From: Adiantum capillus-veneris
Lineage: Eukaryota; Streptophyta; Polypodiopsida; Polypodiales; Pteridaceae
DNA length: 64,000 bases
NCBI GenBank assembly: GCA_014529385.2
Contig: CM043971.1
Coordinates: 59,136,209-59,200,208 of the forward strand
Direction: 5' to 3'
The first letter of the stretch is position 1; each line of letters opens with the position of its first letter. The notes under the pieces are model-generated. The model was not told the origin of the DNA, searched no databases, and saw only the letters and a list, made by a program, of their open reading frames with translations. The translations under genes and the position numbers were made by a program. This document shows, one piece after another, positions 20,126 to 31,540 of the stretch.

Positions 20126-22135
20126 ATGGAGAATTTAGAGCAGATGATGAAGATGATTGCAGAATTAAGTGCAAACGGTTTTGATGATAAGTCAATAGTT
20201 CCAAATTTTTCAAAGATGCTTCAATTGTTTCAAGGATCTCTGCTTGAAATAGAGACTGTAAAGAAGAAAAATCAAATGGATGAAGCTTTTGATGCAGTAT
20301 ACGACGAGAGATGACTCTTTGATGGATACGATCCAGAGGGTTACCTACAGTGCTATGAGCTAGAGACCAAGGTAAGAGGGATACCAAAAGAGTTGACGAT
20401 CGAATCTTTTGAGCAGTTAGTGAGTTCATATGTGAAGGAGAATATTCAAGAAGTTACCAAAGCTTGCAACGATGACTGGGAGTATTTCAAAGAAGCTATG
20501 GTGCAAGTACGTTATGAGCAGTATGAAAGATATCAGGAACAGAGTGCAAGTCTACTGGACTACGCAGATATCCGACGACAAGTACGATCAAAGTTAGAAG
20601 CTATGATCGATGAGTGTATTGTGCAGGATGCTACCTTCTTACAGGCTAATGATGAACACATAGTCAAAGCTGTATATGCAAAGTTGGGGTTTGCAGATGC
20701 CTTGTATGAAGTAGAAGTCCTTGAAAGTGAGTCTCTGCAGCCTCAAACTACACAGGGTGAATTTTTCAAATAACATGTACCTGTAGTACAAGAGGGAAAG
20801 AAATCAAGGGATCAAAACAACGAAGTGGCTACAGCTCAGGAAGAAATTGTGCAGGTCAATGAGTGCAGTCATATTCAGGTAGACATGTAGGAAGTTTCAG
20901 TTACAACTGATACTTTTGCTACTGAACCAGAATCAGAGCAACATTTTTCTGGCACAGACTCTACCATAGAGTTGAATGATGATACAAATGTTATAGGTCA
21001 AAGCAAGGCTGCTGTTGAGAGCAGTAGGACCATGGATTTTGGTATACCATATTTACCAAATTTGGATGTACCAAATTTTGAGGACTTGGCTAAGCAAGAG
21101 TATGTGCTTGAAGATCTGCAAAATGTTGATTCAGAGGGGGTGCAGACTCCTTCATTGACAAGTTTTTGTGAATGACAGCTACAAAAGTGGAAAATTGGAC
21201 ATGAATGTGATGATAATGAATCAGAGGGGGTGCAAACTCCTTCTTTGAAAAGTTTCTGTGACCTAGAGCTACCGATCTGGTAGATTGATCCTAAATTTGA
21301 TGATGTTAATTTAGAGAGGGAGCAAACTTCTTCTCTATCAAGAATTTGTGACTTAGGTCTCATTCTATGGCAGAATGATCATGAAGTTGATGATGCTGAT
21401 TCAGAGAGGGTGCATACTGAAGTGAAATCTCATGTTGATGAACATGATTGGTTTCATTGTGTCGATGATACAGACATGGCACTAGATGAAATTTTCAATG
21501 TACATGCTGAAATTTGCGCTGCAAAAGTGCAAAGATATTTGGATGAGGGTAAAAGACTTGAGGAGCATTCTACAGTAGATGTATTTAGTATGCATGTCAT
21601 ATGTGAAAATCTTAGTCTGCAGCAACCTGAGATGTGCAAGATGGAGGAACCTTCTCTAGCGGTGGACCTAGATCTTATGTGCTTACTGGGCGAAGCTTTA
21701 GAAGGGTTCTCAAACACAGATGCTAAGGATACCGACCAATCTATATTCATACATGAGAAAGTTTGTTCAGATGCAATCGATGCTGATCTGATGCAGGTGT
21801 TAGATGATACACTACTTGATTTTGAGCCTCTACGAGATAGAGAATTGTTTTCTGATGCATCTTTTGAGCCTAATGAAGAGGATTTTACCAGAGACTTGAT
21901 GTATTCAGATATGCATGATTGGGATTCCAATACTAGTGAGAGTGAAGGTACACTACCAATGCTTTTACCTGTGATTGATGATCGACAATTGGATGAGCCA
22001 GTTGCACAGGGGATATGGTAGTATTTGATTCTACCTGATGCTATCTGGGATCTGATATTACCCTATGATGTAGGAGAGTTTGAGCTAGCTTTGGCCCAGG
22101 AGGTGACATATATATGCGTGGTCCTGGATAATTGA
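20126..22135 (+). pseudogene. unknown acidic ORF of the non-autonomous element, unit 2
   Basis: ATG at 20126 lies about 45 bp after LTR 2. One frame of about 669 codons runs to TGA at 22133 with stops at 20312, 20771, 20888, 21173, 21281 and 22019. Visible features: a charged N-terminal third (MENLEQMMKMIAELSANGFD), a central segment with DDWEYFKEAM and YEQYERYQEQ that looks helical, three 30-residue repeats plus a fragment (21128-21415), and a long acidic C-terminal half with VHAEICAAKVQRYLDEGKRL and LMQVLDDTLLDFEPL. Both copies keep the same order, so the ORF was probably functional before duplication. No family recognised. Confidence 0.7.
21128..21415 (+). repeat. 90-bp in-frame tandem repeat inside the unknown ORF, unit 2
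   Basis: Units start at 21128, 21218, 21308 and (partial) 21398. The period and phase match unit 1, so the array predates the duplication of the element. Confidence 0.85.
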
Positions 22136-22318
22136 CTTATATGCCATATCATCTAGGCGGTTTGCATGAAGATTTGTGGGTTAATTTATGTTTATGCTAT
22201 ACTGATTGGAAATTCTTGTATTTTCCCTATGATCCTGGAGGATGGTGAAATTTTTTTAAGGAATTCTCACAATGGGGCAAATGATTGGTATCCCGTTTGA
22301 TCCCGGGGGCTACTAAAG
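22090..22318 (+). other. frame-shifted coding tail with repeated PYDPGG motif, unit 2
   Basis: It is collinear with 17020-17248. FPYDPGG is intact, and two other motif copies have substitutions (for example PYHLGG). The shared frameshift means the break, or a real stop at this point, existed in the parent. Confidence 0.45.
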
Positions 22319-23677
22319 TGCTAATTGTAGATTTGAAGAGTACCAGCTATTTGATGTAGCAGGTTGCATGGTACAAGGTTTTGTTTTCTAGATTTATGGT
22401 AAGTCAGAAGAGTTTTTTTGGTATGCGGTCAATAAGCTTACATGGATGGCTTCCAGTTGATTTCTTTGAATAATTGATAAAGTATCCTCACATCTGTTGA
22501 GTTGGTTTTGCTACCAGAACTTGAGGTAAAGGACTTGACGGCTATTCCGTGTGTAGATAGAGTAAGGCATACTTGAGCTTGATAGGGTTCCTCAAAGAGA
22601 GCTTAATGGTCAATCCATGTGCATCATTAACTGGAGCACTTGAGTTTTGCGGGGTTCACTAAACAAGTTATCCATGATTGAATGCTTTGAATATACGACA
22701 GATACACTTCAAAGATTATTGATCGGAAGCTACCTAATGATTAAGCTAGAACATTGATGATAGGGTATAAGCCTTATTTCATTTTTTATATGTTTACCAG
22801 TTAAGTGAGTCTGATGATGGGAAAGAGCTTAAGGTACCCGTAGCAGATGCAGATTGAAGTGTTGTTGGTGCAGACCGGAGGCTTTGCAGGTTCAGAGGGG
22901 GTGGATGTCGTGTAGCTCCGCTCCCATGCTAAGAAATATGCCAAGAAGATGAAGATCAAGCTTATTGAAAGCCTACTTGGTTAATGGTCAATGATGAGGG
23001 CTTGTTAACAGGCCACGTTTAATGATTAATGTATGCCAGATGTGGCTTGAAAGGGCCAACAAAAGCCTTAATGATGCCCAAAATGATTATGCTTGAAGTG
23101 AGCACAGATGGGAGTTTATGATTTAGAACTGTATTGCTTGAAGTGCTCTACCGGCTTGTCTTTACAGCTCGTCGATAGGAGCTACGGTGAAGAAGTTATG
23201 GCATATTGAAGTTTGAGTCGATTGCAGATCCGTACCGGATTGGGCAATTGCAGCTGAGGTGAGAGAAATGAAATGAATGCACGGGCCTAAAGTTCTCACT
23301 TTGTGGGGCGCGTTGGTCTTTTCAGATCAGCGACGATTGGAGTTGCGGTTGCCAAGATTAGTCGTTAAAGATTCGCCTAGGGCCGACTCCGTACATGTTC
23401 GGTCCGCTCGATCGGAGTGCCATTTGGGATTTTTACAGCCTCAGCAGGGTTTGTATGCATTTTATGCAGGTTGAGAGGTCTACAAGGATTTACCGCTCGT
23501 CAAAGAGAGTTCTGCTTGATTAGATAATAAGGCTTGAGGCCGGTGTTAGCTCTGCCGGCAGTAGTGAGCTAGATAATTTTGGCATTATTTGAGAAGCTGA
23601 TACAAGTAATAAACAACCGAGTGCAAAGAAAATGTCTTTCACCAAATGCAATCACTTATACTTCCATCTTGGGGGCA
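22319..23677 (+). other. non-coding 3' part of internal region 2 with polypurine tract
   Basis: Collinear with 17249-18613, ending in the purine tract CTTGGGGGCA before LTR 3. I see no genes in it. Confidence 0.6.
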
Positions 23678-25132
23678 TGTGGCACTATTCAGGATCTTGT
23701 TACGGGCAAGTAAAATCATGATGATATTGTTAGCTCAGAACTGTTTAGAGTAAATGTCGTGCTTAGCAGCACTGAGTTGGTCAAAATGTATACCTATGTT
23801 GTGCTTGGCAATGCTTTGGTCGAGATGTATGCCAAATGTGGTGCCCTTTACTCCAAGGTTTAATGGCCAAAAGGGCCAAAGTCCACCCAAGGCAAAGTTA
23901 GTGGCAGCCAAATATTGGATCAATTAAGGGCTTTTAGTGTGTAAGCAAGAAAAGGAAAAAGGAGAGATGGCGTGCAGACGGCAGCGGGCAACACATGGGA
24001 GGAGGAAGAGCTCATAGCGAGCTCTGCGGGCATCGGTTGACGAAGGCCTAGAAGCAAAATTTTACCAGCACGTCGGTGCGACTACATTTGGAGAGATTCC
24101 GCCGCATTCTGCACTGCAGTGGCCACACTCAAACTGCCACGTCATCAGGACGGGTCCCGTGCCACATCAGTCACGACGTTGTGACTGATGCAAAAGTTGA
24201 AGTGGGCCTATTTTAGGGTAGCATGAGAGATATAGGAGGAGGACTCCAAGGGAAGAAAAGCTTGGCAAGGCATGACGAAGCAAAGGAGGTAACGAAAGGA
24301 AGGAGTTGAAGGGCAAGAAGAGGAAGATCTCCCTCTCTCTCGCTCTCGTCCTCGAGGCAAGAAATCTTTTCTCTCTCCCTCTCGAGTTTAAACATACAAA
24401 GCAATGCTTTCTCTTCCTCTCGCCCTCTCGAGTTTGAACATAGCAAGCAAGGCAAGCCTTGAGAGCTCGGAGCAGGTCGAGCATGAAGGAAAATCGGGAA
24501 GCTTCGAAGGGGAAGGTAACATAAGCCGAAGAAGAAGGTCCAAGGAGGTCTTAAGTTGGATGAGTTTGAAGAAGAAAATAAGAAAGAGGATAAAAAAGGG
24601 CAATGAGCATCGGACATAAGTAAGGGAGTTGAAAAGACATCAAGCTTCGAGCAAGCATAAGCTTTGAGCCTGCATAAGTCGAGAATTGAGCAAGTATAAG
24701 ACAAGGGAGCAAAAGCAAAGGGATTCGAGTTGAAAGGGGATCGAGCTTCGGGAGTCGAGGCAGTGCATGCAAGGTGCATATCATTTCTGAAGCCTGAAGA
24801 TTGAGACAATGAGTCGAGATAAAGTTTGCAGAAGTTACTTCACCGTCATCAGCTAATGTTTTATTAAGCATTTTGTTAAGTCCGGTGTCGTTAATGGCCC
24901 GGTTAATCCTGTAAACGGGAACTTAAACTCCTAGTTAGCAGCTGATCCAAGTGACGGTGCTGTTAACAGCCTTCCTTGGCTAAAGATTAAGTTGTACTCA
25001 AATGTATTAATCGATTAATTGATGATTGTGGTGATTGTCAGAGTCAGTTGCATCAGTGTCTCTTGTTCTCTCTCTTTCACACCTCCCACAGCCAGAGGCT
25101 CGGCGCCTACCTGGCTCACGTATCCCCCGATA
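23678..25132 (+). repeat. LTR 3 of the non-autonomous element
   Basis: It begins TGTGGCACTATTCAGG and is collinear with the other two. Near its end it lacks about 11 bases that the other LTRs have, and its terminus reads CCCCCGATA instead of CCCCTGACA. The terminal CA is thus TA. It is not followed by the primer-like site, so it is the true 3' LTR of the array. Confidence 0.85.
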
Positions 25133-26412
25133 TCGGCATCACTTCGTGCTTTGTGGACTCTAAAATCACTGATTTTTGTGACTACATGGCCTGCAGAGTT
25201 GATTAGTCATTTTTGAGGCTATGGACTTGTCCGTTACATAGTCCTGAAGCAACTCATCCACTTTTGGTCCATTTGGAGTTAGGTTGACCTTGTATGTCAA
25301 ATTTGACTCTTTGTAGACTTCAAGCCGTTTTCTGCTTTTTGAGGGCTTGGTTTGATTGATTTTATGAAACCAATCATATACATTGTGTATAGACCTCATA
25401 TGAAAACTGTCTGTGGAGTAAGAATCCAATTCTAGAATCTACCAAAAACCTAGCTTTTCTACTTGGGACCCCCTCGACCCTTGCTGAATGGTGAACAATT
25501 AATATAGAAGTGTTCTATTATGTTGGGGCATGCTACCGTTCAAATCTCATCCAATTTAGTTGAGCTGATAGGCCACTATGGTCGATTTGTGGTCGTAGGT
25601 CTTCGTGCACTGGTCGGATTCTAGGGTTTTTTCCAGGGGTTTACACTAGCTACTGACTGTACAAAATGGATCATTGATAAGTATAGAACTTACCCCTCAT
25701 GTCTCGTGTGAGACGGCGCTGAAAACAGGCAACAGTGGACTCCAAAAAATGCGCGCGAAGAAGGTCGAAGAGCTCTCTCTCCAAAGGCAACAAGTGGAAA
25801 TGAGGTGATTTTAGCCTACCTTGGGTATCTATACTCGGACTTCCCGAACCATTTTTTTCCCAAACTCCTCTGTTATTCCTACTAGAAATCTATGTTAGAT
25901 TCAAAAAATTTCCCAATCAGGTTCTTGTAGCTCATTCTGCAAGAATTCTGCAAAAGTAGGTCTGGCTGCCTAATTTAGGCTTTTCGCTTCCATCTGCCGA
26001 TTTGATTGAAATTTTTTGTGCCTATTCACCTTGTCTTTTTGATCATCAGTGTGTCTTCAGTGTTTCCATCTGAGCTCCTTTACTATTTATTATTAATATT
26101 TGACTTGTTTATTGAAAAAATCAAAGAAAATAACAAAATGCACTAAAAAAGCAAAGTGAAAATCCAATAATCAAGAAAATCCATTGAAAAATACAGATTT
26201 ATTATTTTTTGTTGGATTTCTTTATTTTTAAGTCTCAATATCAAGAAAAATGATAAAAAAATAACCAAAAAGGACTATTTTTTGATGATTTTCTGATAGT
26301 ATGTACACTATTTACACTCATCGGGGAGATATTATCAGTTAAATTCCCTTGTTGATGATTTATAAGGATATTATTAGGTAATTTTACAAAAAATCACACG
26401 ATAAAATCAAAC
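25133..26412 (-). repeat. probable 3' LTR of the minus-strand gypsy element
   Basis: On the minus strand a purine tract (GAAGAGGGAGGCAAAAG, about 26414-26430) follows the last ORF, and an AT-rich stretch without genes starts with TGATTTTATCG at about 26412. This is where a 3' LTR should lie. I found no matching 5' copy, so its left end is only bounded by LTR 3 of the neighbour. Confidence 0.4.
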
Positions 26413-26443
26413 TTTTGCCTCCCTCTTCAAACATTGCCCTTAA

Positions 26444-28102
26444 TTACTTAGTGCCTTTCCACCCCTCTAGATGGCGTACTCCGGGACGACTATGTGCATG
26501 GGTTGAACAATCGTGTCTATGCATAGCCTTGGTTGGCTCTACCATGCTTTGAAGATCAATGTAGTTCAAACCATTATGCTGTGCAAGAGTTGGGTCTTGA
26601 GTAATTAACTCAAGGGTTTTTGATGTCGAGGTTTTCTGATGATGTCTTCCAAAGAGCAAATCTTGTAGCTTGTGTGATCTCTGCTTGATTGTACCATCAC
26701 GATGCTTTAGCACGTTGATTGCCTGAGCTGTTGGTATTAATAATGGCTCTTGCCAAGCTTTTTCCCACCATTGATATTTTGGTTTGCTTGGTGCAGACTG
26801 GTGTGGTTGAGTTTTCTGAGGCTTAACTCTCCATTGCTCGATCGGTTTTACAGTTTGTGGAGAAGATAAGTGGTCTTTTTTCTTCCAAACCCATTTAGTG
26901 TTACGTTCCTTGTTTGGAGATGCTCCTCTTTGTGTTTTGATCTTTGGAACCGTCTTTGGTATTGTCGGTGATGTTTTGGGCACCCAGGTTTGAATCGGCT
27001 TGCCCTTAAGCTGTGCTTTTGGTACCCAAATTCGCCTGACTCCTTGCATGCTACTTGTGGCATTTACTTGTCGATAGGATAACCAAGATTGATTGCTCCG
27101 TGATTTGCCCTGCTGGTAACCTACTTTCTATTCCTCTTTGCTTGGTGCAATTGGAACAATGAGTTGTTCGCCTTTAGGTGATAGCTTGAGTTGATTTGTA
27201 TCCCAATCTGGTCCTGCCTTGTATGTCCGCATCCATGAGATTCCAAGAATCATTGTCTCATTCATATGTTCATCTGGTAAGCATACAAACTCATGAGGAC
27301 ATGAACATCCATGTACTATCACATTTAAGTTGACTACTCTCAATGTTGGTGTGGGTTCTTATTGCATCCTTTGATAGTCGCTATTTCTGTTGTCAATGAA
27401 CTGACTTGTTGCTTTCTTGTATGTGGAATAACTGACTGTATTTACTTGAGATCCTATGTCAACCAATGCATTTGTGCTATGGTTGTTGAGCTGCACTTTG
27501 ATGCGAAGGTCCATTACATCTAACCATTCCTCAACCGTTGTTGACACTACATCTTTCTGCAATTCCCATTGTCGGTCATCTATTTCCATAGTGTTGATGG
27601 GAATTGGTATTTTTTGATTCTTGAGAGCAGCTTTGTTTTTGAGTATCCGAAGCCGAGCTTCTTCCTGGGCTTCATCAATAACTTGCTGTCGTTTTATCTT
27701 TCTTTGCTTAGCTGCATGCATTATTTTTAGCAATTCATTGGTTAGTGGCAAATTGTACTTCTTTAAATGACATCCACTAATCCAATTAACCATCGGTTCA
27801 CCATCTAGGTTGGAAAACTTAACTGCTCCACTTGGAGATACATCTTCAATGATAAACGGTCCATCTCCATGTTGCTTAAGGGAATAGACTAAAACTAAGT
27901 CCCCATTTTTGAAGATTTTTGTAATTAGATGGGAATCAAAAAACTGTTTTTGTTTCCGCTTTTGTGCGTAGATGTGAGCTACAACAATTAATCTTTGCTC
28001 ATCTAGCTTTTCTAAATCTTCAAGTCTTTCTGAAAATTCATGTCCAGTCCACTCAAGATCTTTAGCTACCCTTAATGTCGGCAATAGAAATTCTCTTAGC
28101 AA
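26444..28102 (-). pseudogene. post-integrase region: integrase tail, second retropepsin-like domain, Trp/Lys-rich tail
   Basis: One minus-strand frame runs 28102-26444 with only two stops (27359-27361 TAA and 27128-27130 TAG). The first part is the integrase C-terminal domain (FKNGDLVLVYSLKQHGDGPF, then HLKKYNLPL). A charged linker follows, then a retropepsin-like half: ALVDIGSQVNTVSYSTYKK at about 27427-27470, and MILGISWMRTYKAGPDWDTN near 27230, the equivalent of ILGxPWL. The active-site triplet is Asp-Ile-Gly. The last 200 residues repeat WVPK-like motifs (RRIWVPK, QTWVPK, TKWVWKKK). The element already has a normal protease upstream of RT, so this is an additional domain. Its function is unknown. 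Confidence 0.65.
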
Positions 28103-28714
28103 TATGAATCCAAACCATAAACAAGGTTAAAGGATGTAGCATTTAAAGCTGTTTTGAATGAAACTCGATAAGCCCATAGAGCTGCATGAAGATTCATTTC
28201 CCAGTCTGTCCTTCCTAAACTAACCACTTTGGTCAATACCGAGCTAAGAATTTTATTCGTATGCTCAGCTTGTCCGTTTGCTTGCGGGTGGTAGGGGAGC
28301 TGATTTGTTATGGATGACCATAAATTCATTAAGCAGATACTCAATTACCTCATTGAGGAAATGAGTTCCCCTATCACTAACAATTTCTATTGGCAATCCA
28401 TATCTTGTGAACACATACTCATATAAGAATGCGGCAGTGGTTCTGGCATCATTCTTTTGAGTTGCTTTAGCTTTGGCCCACTTGGTCAAATAGTTCATAG
28501 CTACAATGATATATTGAGCTTGGGTTCTATAAGCAAGTGGCTGTATTGGCCCAACAAAATATATACCCCATTTTGCAAAAGCTCTAGCCCCCATCATTGG
28601 TCTTAAGGGCATGCTATCTACACGTGTTGACATTTTTGCTCGTTGACAAGCATCACACCTTCGAACATATTCTTTGGCACTTGCAAAAAGTGTTGGCCAC
28701 CATATGCCTCCCAT
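28096..28714 (-). pseudogene. pol: gypsy integrase core, first catalytic Asp replaced
   Basis: CDACQRAK completes the zinc module. The first catalytic box reads KWGIYFVGPI where GIDFVGPI is expected, so the Asp is a Tyr (TAT). The second, VSDRGTHF, and the third, NGQAEHTNK, are intact but in different frames (shift near 28310). ALWAYRVSFKTALNATSFNLVYG follows as in related integrases. Confidence 0.8.
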
Positions 28715-29158
28715 TAAGATTTCTCTTGCAGTGGTCTCACTAAAAAGTGACCTTCATCTAATCTAGCATGTACCTGTTCTATAATTGGAATATCTTCGTC
28801 TTCCTTTGCACAAAGATGCAGATGTTGGTCCTTACGTCTTTGATACAATTGGTTTCCTATAAGACCATAGTCTCTCAATTTAGTTTTGATTGCTCTTTAC
28901 AACATTTATTCATATCCTCAGGAGATGTTCGGCTCGATAAGTAAGTAACTAAATAGTTACTCCACTTAGGAACATGCGACATTTGGAACAATGTTACATG
29001 AGGTATGGGTGTTTGTATTTTACATTGAGGACAATCTTTACAAAAGAGCGAACATCACTCCTCATAGTTGGTCAAAATACTCCAAGTCTCAAAATTCATC
29101 GCATAGTTTAATCTTCTGCAAAGTGAAGTCCTACTATGGTAATATGCGCTTGACTTTG
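28715..29158 (-). other. broken N-terminal end of the integrase
   Basis: Only fragments are readable. At about 28740-28765 the minus strand gives HARLDEGHF, the two His of the zinc module, before a frame change into the ORF at 28714. Nothing else is recognisable in these 440 bases. Confidence 0.45.
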
Positions 29159-29640
29159 CTATTGGGTTTTCTCCTCAGGATTGATGCATAAGAGCAATAT
29201 TCCATCTCGATTTCTTTTGTATAGTCTCCCAGCTAGTAAGTGATACAGAGCCAATTTCTCAATTAATCCAATTGTAATAGGAAGTGGTATTTGCAAATCC
29301 ACTTGAGCTATGGTCATCAATGATACCATATTTTCCGACCATCGAGGTATCATTTCTGTGAAGAATAGATATGCATCTGGTAGATCATCGTCTACTCCTT
29401 TAGGTGGTTCCCCTGAAACAATCCTAGGTGAATGATTTGCTCTTTGATGAGTAGTGTCCTTTTTTACAACCATAGTGAAATCAAATTCCAGAAGAATGAT
29501 GAACCCTCTCACTATTCTTCCTGTGGTGCATGGCTTGTTGACCAAGTATAATAAGGCTTGGTGGTCCACAAAGAACACAAATTTGTTTGCTAATAGGTAA
29601 TGTCTATACTTTTTTACAGTATAGATAATTCATAATCCTT
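29159..29640 (-). pseudogene. pol: gypsy RNase H C-terminal part and tether
   Basis: FFVDHQALLYLVNKP is the RNase H segment holding the third acidic residue. FDFTMVVKKDTTHQRANHSPR is the usual end, where H-x-x-AD is expected. Here HQRANHSPR has lost the Asp. A loosely conserved tether follows. Confidence 0.7.
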
Positions 29641-30995
29641 CCCTTTCTGTGGTGGTATAATTCTTTTCGCCATATTCAACTGTCGGCTAGCATAAGAAAT
29701 AGGAAAATCAAATTTTCCATCTCTTGGTTGAGCCAATATACACCCGATGGCAAAATTGGAAGCATCTACATGTATGTGGAATATCTTATTCCAATATGGT
29801 GCTTTCAATATTGGAGCTGAAGTGAGATCTTTCTTAATCTTCATGAAGGATTCTTCACATGCCTCAGTCCAGTCAAAGTGTGTAATCAAGCTATACATGG
29901 ATTTTGCAATTATAATGTACATATAAATGAACCGTCTGTAATATCCACAATGCCCCATGAAGGCTCGAACCCCCTCGACTGTTGTCAGTCTAGGCAAATT
30001 AGCAATAACATGAATTTTATCCATATCAGTAGCTATGCTATTTTTAGACACTATATGTCCAAGAATTTTTCTTGTCTACCCATGAATGTGCAGTTTTCAG
30101 GATTTAAGCAAATCCTATAAAGTCTACATTTTTCGAATACCTTTTTGAGGTGTTCAAAAAGATCAGTCCGGATTGATGAATGTATGCATAGATCATCCAT
30201 ATAAATTTTCAAGAAATTCCTAAGATATTATTTAAAAGCATGGATCATCAATCTTTGAAAGGTGACAGGAGCATTAGTTAACCCAAAAGGCATGACCCGA
30301 AAGGAAACAATTCCCCATTCCGTTGCAAAGGCAATTTTATGCTGATCTTTTGGGTCAACCAGAAGTTGATTGTATCCCGAAAATCCATCTAAAAACCTGT
30401 AAGCTTATTTACCTGAAACTTGTTCTAAAACATGCTCAGTGATTGGAAGAGGAAAGTTGTCTCTAATGGTAGCTGCATTCACTTTCTTGAGGTTGACACA
30501 CACTCGTAATTTTCCATTCTTCTTGGGTACTACCACAATTAGAGACACCCATTCTGTGTGTTCAATTTCATATATGAATTCGGATTTCTTTAGTTTTTCA
30601 ATCTCTTCTTTGATCTTCCTAGCAAATGTTTCATTGTATGTTTATGGCCTTTGTCTACTTGGTTTCGCATCATCTCTCATGGGTATGGTACGTTGCCTTT
30701 CTTCTTCTGTAAGGTCATTTGCAATGTAGGCTGGTCTAGGCTCTTCTCCTGGTTCAGCCAAATCTATCTTTTTTGCGTTTTGAGGTCCTTCGTAGGACTC
30801 GTACTGTTTTCTTAGTTCTCTAACAGGTTGTTCGACTATGATTTTTTGATCTTGGAGAGTATATTTCTTGTAATGGGATGGAACACTCATTACATCTTTA
30901 CCATCCTCTTCTGTGGTTTTTATTTTAGTTGTATATATCTCCTTTAGAGCTTTTTTCAACTCTTGATACTTCTTTTTTTGCTCAACTCGTGTCAT
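29614..30995 (-). pseudogene. pol: gypsy reverse transcriptase and RNase H start
   Basis: The pre-RT linker is 30995-30642. RT motifs follow with stops: WVSLIVVVPKKNGKLRVCVN, RFLDGFSGYNQ, RVMPFGLTNAPVTFQRLM, and the intact catalytic IYMDDLCIHS at about 30185-30215. The C-terminal part 30051-29614 is open and has FMGHCGYYRRF and the RNase H start HVDASNFAIG. Several stops lie between 30640 and 30060, so the copy is dead. Confidence 0.8.
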
Positions 30996-31540
30996 GGTTG
31001 ACTCCGTGTCCTATTTTTTGACTTTGCTTGAGTTTCCTTTCTCGTTTTTCTTGATGTTTTTGACACTTTTGGAATTTCATTTGAAGGATATCTGCCAGCG
31101 ATTTTGTCCTTAACACAATCATGTACATCTATCTGCATCAAGAACTGTGTTCTACTGAAGATTGATGGCATAGGTCTAGCTTTCTAATTTCTAGTGTCTC
31201 TTTTTTGTCTATACTATTTCTGTCTTCTCGGTTTTTGGTTAGGAAATTCAAAAAACTTTTCCTCCCCTCCTTTCATGAGTAGCTTAGCTCTCACTTGTTC
31301 TTTTTCCGACCCGGAATCATCTGAGGTAGCTGAGTGTTCTTCTAACTCATATGTTGCATCATAGTAGAGGTCTGAAAAGACTTTTTGAGCTTTCATTAAG
31401 TCCTTGGGTTCGTGAACTTTGTCTTCAATGTGGAGGGTTGAGATCATTTGTATAGGAATTATGTCATAGCCGTCCTCATTGCAAAATTGAGTGGACATAG
31501 ACGTATCTACACATACATCCATTGTTGCTAAAATTTGAGT
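30996..31540 (-). other. acidic linker coding remnant before RT
   Basis: Minus-strand frame 31522-31214 encodes an acidic segment (MDVCVDTSMSTQFCNEDGYD, later DDSGSEKEQVRAKLL). It lies between protease and RT where gypsy elements have a poorly conserved linker. No motif recognised. Confidence 0.4.

Larger units (their letters stand above)
7519..25132 (+). mobile_element. three-LTR concatemer of a non-autonomous LTR retrotransposon
   Basis: The order is a 72-bp tail of an internal region (7519-7590), LTR (7591-9065), internal region 1, LTR (18614-20080), internal region 2 (20081-23677), LTR (23678-25132). Each LTR is preceded by the same purine tract (CTTGGGGGCA), and the first two are followed by the same primer-like site. 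Internal region 1 (without the nested chromovirus) and internal region 2 are both about 3.6 kb and collinear. Neither has Gag, RT or integrase motifs, so the family must rely on another element's proteins. Such tandems arise by unequal or LTR-LTR recombination. Confidence 0.85.
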
